Origin: Paracyclopina nana
Taxonomy: Eukaryota; Arthropoda; Copepoda; Cyclopoida; Cyclopettidae
Length of the DNA stretch: 64,000 nucleotides
Assembly (NCBI GenBank): GCA_019096065.1
Contig: JAGUCH010000001.1
Span: 17,236,001-17,300,000 of the forward strand
Reading direction: 5' to 3'
The notes under the pieces were generated by a model. That model was not told where the DNA came from. It worked only from the letters and a program-made list of their open reading frames with translations, and did not search any database. Made by a program: the position numbers and the translations under genes. Of the stretch, positions 12,601 through 22,800 are shown piece after piece. Every line of letters begins with the position of its first letter. Position 1 is the stretch's first letter.

Positions 12601-12873
12601 ATAATATGTGTCCCACCATGACTTTTAATCCCACCATTTCTTTTTTGTCCCACCTCCCAATTGTCCCACCTTGAATTTTCAGTGACTATCTCTCCCCACA
12701 TTTGGTGTCCCACCATAATATTTGTCCCACCATGACTTTTAATCCCACCATTTCATTTTTGTCCCACCTCCCAATTGTCTCACCTTGAATTTTCAGTGAC
12801 TATCTCTCCCCACATTTTGTGTCTCACCATAATATGTGTCCCACCATGACTTTTAATCCCACCATTTCATTTT
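9636..12873. repeat. Minisatellite/satellite array, 114-bp unit, about 28 copies
   Basis: Head-to-tail units of about 114 bp fill the interval. Each unit carries five spaced copies of TCCCACC, giving strong strand asymmetry (pyrimidine-rich plus strand). Units at both edges are more diverged (for example the first unit has CCCAGTTTGTG). Higher-order structure is visible: the marker TTGATTATTCAGTGACAAT at about 10050 recurs at about 10619, 569 bp or five units later, and near-identical two-unit blocks begin at about 11272, 12069 and 12525. The unit length is a multiple of three, which produces repeated 63-codon minus-strand frames, but stops in most units rule out a long protein. Confidence 0.95.
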
Positions 12874-13225
12874 GATTATACTGTATAATAGATTGATAAT
12901 CCTTTCCAAACTAGAATTGCATTTCAACCGAAAAATTCTTAGGGAATAATATCAGAAATCATTAGCTCTAGCATCTGCATTCCTTTCTACTTTAGTTCCT
13001 TTTTTTAGTGATAGTAGCGCCACCGTAGAAATGACGAACATATTTCATGATTTTAAGTCTCTTTGTTCCGTCAAGAATAGCCTTACGAGATGGGGCTGAG
13101 ATGAATAACAAAACTTTCACAAAAATAGGTAGTGCAGCCAAAGATCAGAAAAATATCATTAATAACATTTGCTACTCTAATCCTTTTAAAATTCTACCAG
13201 GAAAGCTTTGCTAACAAAAGTGGCT
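12874..13225. other. AT-rich spacer, nothing recognised
   Basis: Short single-copy sequence between the array and the right copy of repeat B. No ORF or structural signal. Confidence 0.4.
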
Positions 13226-13365
13226 CGTTTTATAAGCCATTGGAGGGATAAACGTTTTAGCTACCTAGGGGTACGTTTTGAGCATTTTTTTTTCAAAAAG
13301 CTATTGAGTGCAAAACTTGACACACTATCATGAACGTAATTAGATTGGCTGATCAGTTGAGCCAG
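13226..13365 (+). repeat. Repeat B, right copy flanking the 114-bp array
   Basis: Direct-orientation counterpart of 9505-9635, sharing TATAAGCCATTGGAGGGA at its start. It suggests that the array lies inside, or between two insertions of, one repeat family. Confidence 0.6.
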
Positions 13366-13879
13366 GCTTGAAAAATTTGGTTCCAACAAGGAAAAGTTTG
13401 GAATGTATGAGTTGCTCATGGTTTTATGTGGTGTTCACCTATGCTTCATTTCCTTAAAATCTTGCGCATCCTTAAATGAAATGCCTAAGTTTTTTGCATT
13501 TCTGATTAATCAAATCACTTCAAACTGATGTGACCAAAAGAGGTGGGAAAAGTGATTTACTTAAAGCTATCAAAAGTGAGGTATATCAATGCATATTACT
13601 ATTAGCTGAGACGGCTGAGCAGTACATAAGTTGGACCATATATTTTCCATGATTTTTTTACTCTTGTTCAATTAAGAGGAGGATAATGAACATTATGCAT
13701 CTGCAAGTGGATAATGATCATTATACCTTACCACAGTGGTTAAATATGCCGCTTTCACGCTCATCCCGAAAAAGTAGCGAAATTGACGTAGCACCTTTTT
13801 CTTATAGCCGTAAGCTAAAAACAGGCTATCATTGCTCCTCATTCCGCGAATTTCCTGGCCTTATTTCAATTGATGATCC

Positions 13880-14195
13880 TAAAATGGTATCTTGGTTATT
13901 TTTTTGTCACAGTATCTTGATTACATTCGGTTCCAAACAAAAGTTATAGCTGCCTGAAAATTGCCAAAAATGGCTTCCTACTACTTTCCCAAAAATAGAC
14001 TTTATCCAAGAAAAATTGATTTGTAAGGCAAACTTTCATCTTAATTTGTCAATATCTACTAATTTTGACACTTTTGATAGCCTAGAAGTCATTCAAATAA
14101 GAAGCTGAAAATTGGTCTTAAAATGAGAATTTGGCGATTTGACAGAATTTCTAGTGAGCGCAAAAACGCCTTTTTAGTCCACTGTGCTTACTTGA
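13880..14195 (+). repeat. Dispersed repeat family A, copy 2
   Basis: The segment AAAATGGTATCTTGGTTATT through GAAAATTGGTCTTAAAATGA and GAATTTGGCGATTTG has a close inverted relative at about 29390-29665 and a more diverged direct relative at 8180-8425. The chance frame 13686-13949 ends in this repeat; its conceptual MVSWLFFCH also appears in the minus-strand frame at 29.6 kb, confirming shared ancestry. Confidence 0.65.
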
Positions 14196-14249
14196 TCCTT
14201 GCGCCATCTATTTCATTTGAATATGATAGAAAAAAGGAAGGATCTAGCA

Positions 14250-14316
14250 AGATTTGTACTCGTGGCACCTGGTTGGAGGGCCGACGCTCTACCTCTGAGC
14301 CAACGAATTGCTTCAT
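14250..14316 (-). repeat. tRNA-like fragment (SINE-type)
   Basis: On the minus strand, TTGGCTCAGAGGTAGAGCG is a good D-arm/A-box. The downstream B-box-like GAGTACAAATC is degenerate and the anticodon stem does not pair. A piece of it (GGCACC(T/C)GGTTGGAGGG) recurs near 43475. Called a retroposon remnant, not a functional tRNA. Confidence 0.45.
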
Positions 14317-15118
14317 ACAAAGTTAGTTAAGAGCCGGGTCAAATACAAATAGCAACTGGCGAGTGCTGCATATACATGGCCGTACCGGCTGGCCAGGCGC
14401 AGTTGCAAGACGCACGGTAATAAGCGCATGTTGCAGGCTAGACCGCTGGGTCAACTTTGATGAGCTCATGCATCTGCAATAAAGCGAGATGCAAAATTTA
14501 AGGCATATCTTGCTAAAATCAAGCCAAAAAACTTACCTAAATTAAATTTTAGCCAATGCTTGAAATGTTGGGGGTATATAATAGTAATAGGATTATACAC
14601 CTCTAGGCTGGATGTGTATAATCCTATATTAGCCTCACACTTGAGTGAACTATATATTTATATCGAGCTAAAGATCATAAAGTAGGGCCATTAAAGAGCT
14701 GAGAGAGGATTTCACAAAAGGAGAACATGTGTACATCTTTACTACACCGAGCCAGTGAGGGCTGTAATGGAGGCTGAAATGGAGACCTACTATTTTGTTG
14801 CCAAAAAACAAGGATACAAAATCAATAATGAAAATCCACAGATCTGCGATAAAAATTCATCTTGAAGGCTACCACAGCGTAGTTACTACATTAGTAACAG
14901 TACAGCTGCTGTAAGAGTTCACCTTATTATTATAGATCATCTAAATTTGGTCGAACAATCTAGATGGTTTGTTTCATTAGAAAAAGGAGAGGCAAAGGAG
15001 ATGATGGCCTTGTCTACTTTTTTTGAGAATGTCACTTGAGGTACTTACTCAGAGTGATCTTCTATTTTATCATCTTCTTGAATTTTCTAGGATTCATGGT
15101 TTTGGGGATCTTAGTTTT
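14317..15118. other. Spacer upstream of the LTR element, nothing recognised
   Basis: AT-rich, with no gene. The near-duplicate phrases TAATAGGATTATACAC and GTATAATCCTATATTAG at about 14585-14632 form an imperfect inverted repeat. Confidence 0.4.
15115..15118. repeat. Target-site duplication (left), TTTT
   Basis: The four bases before the 5' LTR (TTTT) match the four bases after the 3' LTR at 25483-25486, consistent with Ty3/gypsy integration. The sequence is simple, so chance is possible. Confidence 0.6.
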
Positions 15119-15314
15119 TGTAGCAGGAACGCGGGTATATGGGTGTGTTCTGTGGGCGCCTGCGAGCGCCCCGTCCCGGTGAAATGAATTGTACAGCAGT
15201 TAATAAACGGACGCACTCGAGTAAACACCTCGACTAGTTTCTAGTAGCAAGTTCTTCTATCGCTACCCGCGGGCGCGCGTGTCATCCTCGGGGGGTCTAT
15301 ACGAACCTCCTACA
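15119..15314 (+). repeat. 5' LTR
   Basis: 196 bp, starting TGTAGCAGGAACGCGGG and ending CCTCCTACA. It differs from the 3' LTR at only two positions (T/C about base 22 and G/A in the CCCGC(G/A)GGC block). It contains AATAAA in the phrase GTTAATAAACGG, a likely polyadenylation signal for genomic transcripts. No TATA box is obvious. Confidence 0.95.
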
Positions 15315-15317
15315 AGT

Positions 15318-15335
15318 TGGCTCGGTGCTGAGGAC
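15318..15335 (+). other. Candidate primer binding site
   Basis: TGGCTCGGTGCTGAGGA starts three bases after the LTR and begins with TGG, complementary to a tRNA 3' CCA end. The primer tRNA could not be identified by eye. Confidence 0.45.
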
Positions 15336-16824
15336 AACTCCCCGAGTTATCGACACCTTCGCCCCCAACAAACCCGCAAATAAGGGACAGCAATATGGCT
15401 AAGCAAACAGCCAAATGGGACCAAATGGGCGTGGCAAGGAGCCACACCCGCAGGCCAACACCACAGTCCAAGCAAGACACCGGTGACACCGACAGCGAGT
15501 CGTCACCCTTGCGCCAGTCAAGCATTCGTGCCAGAATGACAAAGAGCACAGCATCCACCCCAGGCCGAGGTCGGGCGCGTCCCCTGAGGCCGTATGCCCG
15601 GATCGCATGGAGGTGTTGTGGCAGTAGGCATCGCGACACTATAGCAGAAAATCGCGAATACGCTGTCAGCTGGCTATCTTACGCCGAGCAAGCTTGTCCT
15701 CGGCTGAGGCCGCCACAGAGAATGGCGAGCATCACCAGGAGAGCACGGGCCCTCAGGCAGCAAGATCGCTGGACACCTGAGTCACTAGAATCACCTCGCT
15801 TGTCCTCGGCTGAGGCTGCGCCACAGAGAACGGCGGGCATCACCAGGAGAGCACGGGCCCTCAGGCAGCAAGACCGCTGGACACCTGAGTCGCCATGACC
15901 GCCTCGCCCTCGCAACAAGGCCTCCATTGAAGTCTTGGCAGGGAGGCCGCGTTACTTTGCAGAAAAACGCGCATTTGTTGGAACGATCCATGTTAATGAT
16001 CACATTGAGATAAATAAACAACAATTAACTACACGCTCCCAAATACTGTGCGCGCGCGCAGTCAAAAGAAATCAGGCCACGACTACCGATTACCCCTGAG
16101 AAGCACACCTCGGGAAGCCGCCAGGCGGGCCCCAGCGGCGGGCCGCAAGGCGAAGGCCAGAAAGGCTTGGCTTTTGGAGATCAGTCAAGGATCCCTTAGC
16201 AATGTACCAATAGGGAAGTTAATCCCTTGACCCGTAGACGGGTCGGATCAACTGCTTATCGCTAATCCGCTCCCGGTCACTTTCGAGATTCGATAGCGTC
16301 AGGCGCAAAATATGGCAATAAATGGTCACTCTGAGACCTAGTATTGTGCTGCACAAATACGGTCGCAAACAGACCAAGCTGCTGGCCTCTTTATGGCCGA
16401 ATTCCCAAGGTTACTCCTAGTAACAGGGGGATTGACTGCTATTTGCAGCTGCAAGAAGTTGTAAACTAAATCTCGCATCCTGTTGCTAATGAAGCTCTGC
16501 TAATAGCCAAATAGCTAAAATTGGCCGCCTAAATCACCGATCGTAAAACCAGATCTTGTAAACAATCTTGAAAGAGAGAGTCGTTTTAAAACAATTTATC
16601 AGAGGGGCCAAAATCCCCTGCTGGCCGTGAGAGCAGCCGTTGCGCGGATCTGGTGGCAATAAAAAGAGAGCTGATCGGGGGGTCGAGCCCAGTTCTTTGG
16701 AAGCTCCCAAGACTATTACACCCCCAATCTTCTCGCTTTGCACCATTTCACCGCTGGTAAAACGCAACACTTTCAATTGCTTATACGCTTAAGCTGACTC
16801 CTTTTGTATAGCACAGTAGACATC
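15336..16824 (+). other. Long 5' leader of the retroelement with a partial ORF and an internal duplication
   Basis: About 1.5 kb separate the primer site from gag. A 167-codon frame (15395-15898) starts in the leader and contains a ~106-bp tandem duplication (15693-15798 and 15799-15895), which repeats an Arg/Ala/Gln-rich peptide ending in WTPES. No known retroviral domain is recognised. It could be an accessory ORF or simply open leader sequence. The rest is likely packaging or regulatory leader. Confidence 0.4.
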
Positions 16825-18175
16825 ATGATGCTTCGATCACCAAAGCAACGCCCATCTTCCGCTGACGAAGACCCCGATAATCTCTCCGATCCTGGCCACC
16901 TCGCCGGCTCGCGCCGGGAGGAGGTCGAGGTCCTCGCGCCCTTCGGGGTTGGCGGGGCCCAAGGGGGCAACCCCCTCGGGGTTGGCGGGGCCCAAGGAGG
17001 CAATCCACTCGGGGCCCAGGGCGGGACCCGCCCACGATCGGGCACGCCCACAGGGGGAAGCGGCGGCGCCGCTGGCGGGCTTCCGCCGCCCCAATTGGCC
17101 GGGCGAGCAGCGCACCTCCGGCGTCAGGAGACATGCAAGCCATGATGCTCCAACTCCTTCGCGGGTTCGAAGCCCAACGGAACGCCGACCTCGAGACCAG
17201 ACAGAGGAGGCCGAGTTGCGACAAGTGGAGGCGGAAGCCCGGCGCCTCGAGGCCGAGGCCGCCGCGGCTCGCGCCGGCCGCAAGCGGAAACTTGAGAAGT
17301 TTGAGGACACCGAGGCCGACAAATGGCTCACCTTCCGCCTGCATGTAGAGGCCACCTTCTTGGGTTCAACGGCCTCGGAGGCCACCAAGAAAATGGAGAT
17401 CAAGCACGCCATGGTCGGGGTGGCGCTCCGGACGGTCAACGAGGTCGACCTCCGACTGGGTGACGAAGCCTTCACCTTCATGCACCTGCTGGATGCGTAC
17501 GAGAGGTTCTTCGTCACCGCCACGTCCTCTCAGGTGGCCCGTATTGCCTTGGAGACTGCCCAGCAGAAGGCAGATGAGGCTATTCCGCAATGGCATGCCC
17601 GCCTGAGGAGCATCTTTGTTCGAGCCAGACCGGAGCTCGCCAAGGAGGTCGAGACCTACCCTGACCTCATCCGCATCTTCGTCACCAAGATGCACCGCAA
17701 AGACGTAGTGATGGGCCTCGCCGGGCACAAGTTCGCCACCATGGCCGATGCCCTGGAGGCCGCTTGCCAAGCCGAGTGCTGGATGACGATCGGGCAAAGC
17801 AAAGGCCGAGTAGCCGCCCTGCATTCCTCGGATGCCGATGCCGACATCACTTGTTTCTACTGCGAGAGGAAAGGCCATCGCCGGGCCGAGTGCCGCGCCC
17901 TCGAGCGGGACAAGCGCAACAACCGCTACAACCCCAAGATCAACAAGTGGCACAAAGCTGCAAGCCAACTGCAGCAACGCTCTTCGTCCGCCTCGGGCAA
18001 GTGGGGATCGACCCAGCCTTCGGACCGGAAGCGGTCCTCCGATTCCAATCAGTCCAGTGGCAAGCAGTCCGCCGGCAAGCGGCCCAAGGTCAACGAGATC
18101 AGTGAGGCCGGCCCTGAGACCGAGTCGGAAGCTTCAGGGAATACGCCGGCGGGAAACGACCCGACCCGGTTGTAG
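16825..18175 (+). pseudogene. gag: gag-like gene, frameshifted at its 5' part
   Basis: The main open frame is 16949-18175 (408 codons). It contains an Arg/Glu/Ala-rich helical segment, a capsid-like middle region, and a classical CCHC zinc knuckle (C-X2-C-X4-H-X4-C, beginning CFYC) at about 17850-17891, followed by a basic, Ser/Gln-rich tail. Gag proteins bind the genomic RNA and form the particle. Gag-like sequence also appears in the other two frames upstream: from ATG 16825 to about 17130, then about 17133-17205, before the main frame takes over. This indicates two frame breaks near 17130 and 17200. The break positions are approximate. Confidence 0.75.
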
Positions 18176-18210
18176 AGGGCTCCGCCCGGGTCACGCCAGC
18201 ATCCCTCATC

Positions 18211-21200
18211 TTGGCCGCATTAGACCACATCACACAGCATAAACAATTTTTAACCCAAGTGCCAGTGCACATCGGCCGCATCAAGACGCGAGCCTTAGTG
18301 GACAGCGGAAACAGCTGGCGCACTTGCATCTCTGAGGACTTCGCTAAGCGACTGGGAGTCCTCCCCCACGGGTTGCGACCCCTGGAGGACATGACCGCTG
18401 TGGGCACGGCCCACGCCCGCCATCGGCTGCAAGTGTTGGGGGAACTCAAGCAGCCTCTACGGGTGCAGTTCGGGGAGCACCCTCACGTGTTCTCCATCCG
18501 CCCGGCAGTGGTGCGCAATTTGTCCATGGACTTCAACCTCTCGGGGCCCTTCTTGAGCCACCACCGCATCGACCAGCTCCACTCGCGGGGTGCCCTGAGA
18601 ATTCATGGCCAATGTGTTCCGCTGGTTGGGGCCCTGTCGGCCTCCCGCCAGCCTTCCCCGGGGGAATACCCGATATGTGTCCTCCGGCCGGCCACCGTCC
18701 TGCCACGCACCACTGTTCTCGTCGCTGCCGTTGCCGCTCTGTGGCCTCACGGCGATGCAAAGCCCGCAGTCCTGGAGGCTGAGGGGCAGTTTGCTGAAGA
18801 AACCCAGCTGGCTCCCTGGCTGAACGCCGTGGTGCGACCCTCCGCAGGAGGCCACCTGCTGGTGGGAATGCTGAACCCACTGGATCACCCCTTGCAAGTA
18901 AAGGGGGGCACTCTTTATGGTGTGCTGAGGGAGTACGAGCCCGTGGAGGCCGCTGCCCTCGCTGCATCTGCGCCACACCTTCAAGCTATCCGGGCCGCGG
19001 AGCCGCCGCCGGGGCTGCCCCCTGATGCCAGCCCGCAGGAGAAGATCGAGTTCACGATTCGAGCATTCGGGTTGAAAGAAAATGATCTCCTTCGCCGGCA
19101 TCCCGAACGCCTGAGGGCGGCCGCGTCCTGCTGGCCGCGTACCTGGGCGCCTTCTCCTTCGATGGTCGCACTGGGCAGACCAAGTTGGTGGAGCATGCGA
19201 TAGATCTCAAGCCTGGCGCCCGACCGATCAACATTAGGCGGAGGCCAATCAACCCCAACCTGGAGGCCTCCTTGAAGGAGCAGATCCACAAGTGGTTGGA
19301 AGAAGAGGTCATCACTCCGATCTCATCCCGTGGTCAGCCCCACTGGTTCCCGTGCGCAAGAAGGACGGCAGTCTCCGTTGGTGCGTGGATTATCGTGAGC
19401 TCAACAAAATCACGGTGGTCGATTCCCACCCCATCGGGGGCGTGAGGGACAACCTGAGCCGGCTAGCCCGCTCCACCGTGTTCTCCACCCTGGGCCCAGC
19501 GGTGGGAGCCTTCAACGTAGTGCCGATTCGCGCTGAGGATGTGGAGAAGACTACGTTCTCCACTGGGGATGGCTCGTATGCCTTCTTGAAAATGCCTTTC
19601 GGGCTCACGAATGCCCCTAAGACGTACAGCCGCTTGAACCGCCTGGTATTAGAGGGCGTGCCGTGTAATGTGGCCCTGCCCTACCTGGACGACTGCTTGG
19701 TTCACTCCCCCGATTTCGATTCGCACTTGCAAAACCTCAAGATCGTCCTCCAGGCCCATCAGAAGGCAGGCCTGTTGCTCAAGCCCACCAAGTGCCACCT
19801 CTTCCAGACCAGGGTGACTTACCTCGGGCATGTTGTCACCCCGAAAGGGCTGGAAGTCATGCCAACTTACATCGATCTCATTCGCAAGTGGCCGCTACCC
19901 AACACTCGCAAACATCATCGAATCTTCATGGGCAAGGCCAATTACTACCGGGCCTTCATCGAGAAATACCAACACATCGCCGCGCCACTGACTGCCCGGC
20001 TATCCATGGATGATTGGACTTCTAATACCCAGACCCTCGACCCGTCGCAGGAATACCGTGATGCTTTCGAGGAAATCAAAAGGCGGCTCGTGTCGGCCCC
20101 GGTCCTTGCGTATCCCGACTTGGCGTCCCAAACCCGTTCATCTTGGACACCGACTTCTCCCAAGAGAACAGGGCGGTAGGGCGGTCTTGTCCCAGGTGCA
20201 GGGAGGCAAGGAGCGAGTCATTTTGTACGGAGCAAAGAAGTTAACCCCGGCCCAGAGCAATTATTCCGCCAACCAGGGAGAGCTGGTCGCTGTTATTATC
20301 TTCATCAAGCAATTCAAATACTACTTGCAGCATCGAAGGTTCATCCTCCGGACCGACCATCGGGCTCTGCTATGGATTCGCTCCATGGAGGCCCCGACGG
20401 GCATGTTGGCCAGGTGGCTCGACACCATCTCCAACTACGACTTCGAGGTCGTCCATCGGGCAGGCACCAAGCATGGCAATGCCCGATTCCCTCAGCCGGG
20501 CGCCTCATTTGGACCAAGCAGGAGACCACATTAGCGCTGCAGTATCTGATGACGACTTTTTCCGCGTGACTAGCCTGACGCGCATTCCCACCAAACCGGA
20601 GTTATGGGCGAAGCTCAGGAGGAGGACGACGACCTGGTGACGCTTCGCCAATTGGTCAAACTCCAGCAAGCTCCTCCAGAGCCCCCCTCGATGCTGCTTC
20701 CGCCCGAGGGCGAGTACTCATGGAACAATTCAACAGCCTGTGCCTGGACCAACAAGGAGCTCTCCGGCTGCGTGACCCGCAAGGCCGGCCCTCGACTCGG
20801 CTCATCGTACCTCGCAAATGGGAGGAGGCTAGTCTGAGGCACGTGCACGAAACCATGGGACACCAGGGTCGCGACAACCTGATCCATCGGGCAGCTCAAC
20901 ACTTCTACTTCCCAAACATGGCCAGAGTGGCCGATGAGGTCGTAAAGTCCTGCTTGCTGTGTCAGAAAGCCAAACCCGCAACCTCGGATCAGCGACACAC
21001 CTTGGTGCCACGCCATGCTGGATTTCCGTTCCAAGTGCTCAGCCTTGATTATGTGGGCCCGTTCAAGCCCACGTCCAACCAACACCGGTATCTGTTCACG
21101 GCCAAGTGTGTGTTCAGTAAGTGGATTGAGGCCTTCCCATGTCGATCCAATGATGCCGAGACAGAGTACGATTCCTCACGACGGAAATCATCCCCGTTTT

Positions 21201-22596
21201 GGGCTGCCTGAGCGCCTGCACACCCGACCAAGGTACTCACTTCACAGCACACCTCATGAGGGAAGTATGCTCGGCCCTAGGCATCAAGGCCACCACCACG
21301 CCGTCATACAACCCAAAGAGCAACCCGGTAGAGCGGGCCCACCGTGACCTTAACGAGCTCATACGTAAGATGATCAAGGGACACTATTCTAAATGGGCCG
21401 AAGTAGTGCCGTTTGCATTATTCATCTTGCGTACCACCAAGAATCGATCCACTGGGCTAGCCCCCTATGAGATGGTGTTCGGCAGGCAACCTACCACCAA
21501 CCTCGACCTCATCTTTGGGGACCCGCAGCCGGCAGTGCATAAGGCGACCGAAGCTGGCCGTTTCGCCAAGCAGCTACGGGAACGGATACAACTCGCGCAT
21601 GAGTGGGCTCGCAAGAACATTTCTGCGTCCATTGAACGGCAAAGACGGGCCTATCATATGGATAAGCAAGCCTTCTCCCCAGGCCAGAAAGTGTGGCTGT
21701 TCACGCCAAGGGTCGTGCGGTCAATATCCAAAAAGTTGCAAACTTTCTGGACCGGCCCTTGGACCATCGAGAAAAGAATCAACGAGCTCACGTACGAAAT
21801 CTCGCCAGACCCATCATGGCCGCTAACCAAGAAGCAGGTTGTCTCAGTGGACCGACTGAAACGGTACATCGAACCGTCAGATCCACAAGCCGAGACCATT
21901 ACATCACCTCCCATGGAAAACATGGACTTCGACATGCCGGGAGATGAATCTGCGGAGCATATGCACGCTCCCGACCCAGCCTCCGATGAACAGCCCAGCG
22001 AAACTACACATTCGTTCGAATATGCAGTGGCACCAACGGATCGCGAATATGGATTCCCACACGCGAAGGATGACCCTATTCCGCCATTCAACGACGATCC
22101 AACCATTCCAGAATACGACTGCACCATGTTTGAACACATGTCACAAGACGACAATGACACCCCTCCGAATGAGGGTGAGCAGCAGGACCAAATCTCACCC
22201 GATGATTATGGCCACAACTCGCCGCCGCCATCACCGATACCTCAGCCACCACCGAGGAAAAGAAGAACGGCAGCAGAAATGTTGCAGGAATATTCACAGC
22301 AAATATTAGGAGGCCAAGACAAGCTCGCAGAGACCTCGCGCTCCAGAACGAGAAGCGGCGACAAGCAAGCAAGTCGCGACGAAGCACTGCTGCCCCTGCA
22401 ACAAGCACCAACCGCACAAGCTCTGCCTGAAACAACGAGGTATCTGCTGCCACCGCTAGAACCGCGGCCACCACCAATAAGACCGTCAATACCATCAACC
22501 ATCCCAGAAGTGTCGCGATCACAAACATCATCATCATCGTCACAAGGGCAAAATTCTAGCACATCGACACCGATTTCTGATAATGTATTTGATTAA
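18211..22596 (+). pseudogene. pol: pol: protease, reverse transcriptase, RNase H, integrase, with several frame breaks
   Basis: Protease: LVDSGNSW in the frame from 18211. Reverse transcriptase: about 19200-20000, with YLDD at 19682-19693 and LPFGLTNAP-type motif KMPFGLTNAP. RNase H: about 20140-20480, with Asp, Glu and Asp-bearing motifs (LRTDHRALL). Integrase: HHCC finger near 20845-20970, LSLDYVGPF, PDQGTHF and NPVERAHRDL supplying Asp, Asp and Glu, then a GPY/F-like module (FWTGPW) and a ~200-residue Pro/Ser-rich tail ending at 22596. Reading frame changes near 19110, 19330, 20130, 20490 and 21160-21215, so the protein is not encoded by one ORF. In RT motif A the expected Asp is Gly (FSTLG, codon 19493-19495). 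Both changes argue against an active polymerase. Confidence 0.85.
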
Positions 22597-22800
22597 TGCG
22601 CATATTGCTGCCCTCATACAAAAGTTTGGGGGGGTGGCAACACGCGCGCACGCAAAAACAGTAAAACTTCAAAACTTTCGCATTCTGGCCGCAAAATTAT
22701 GACAGCTCAATAATTTACTATTCCTCTCTTCCAGTTCTGAGTACCAGTGCTAATCTTAATTTGCTACCATACAAACTCATAACCCACAAATCAACGAATC

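Noticed and set aside
10246-12716. Repeated 63-codon minus-strand ORFs in the 114-bp array
   Set aside because: They arise because the unit length is a multiple of three; stops in most units prevent a longer protein, and there is no start context or family match.
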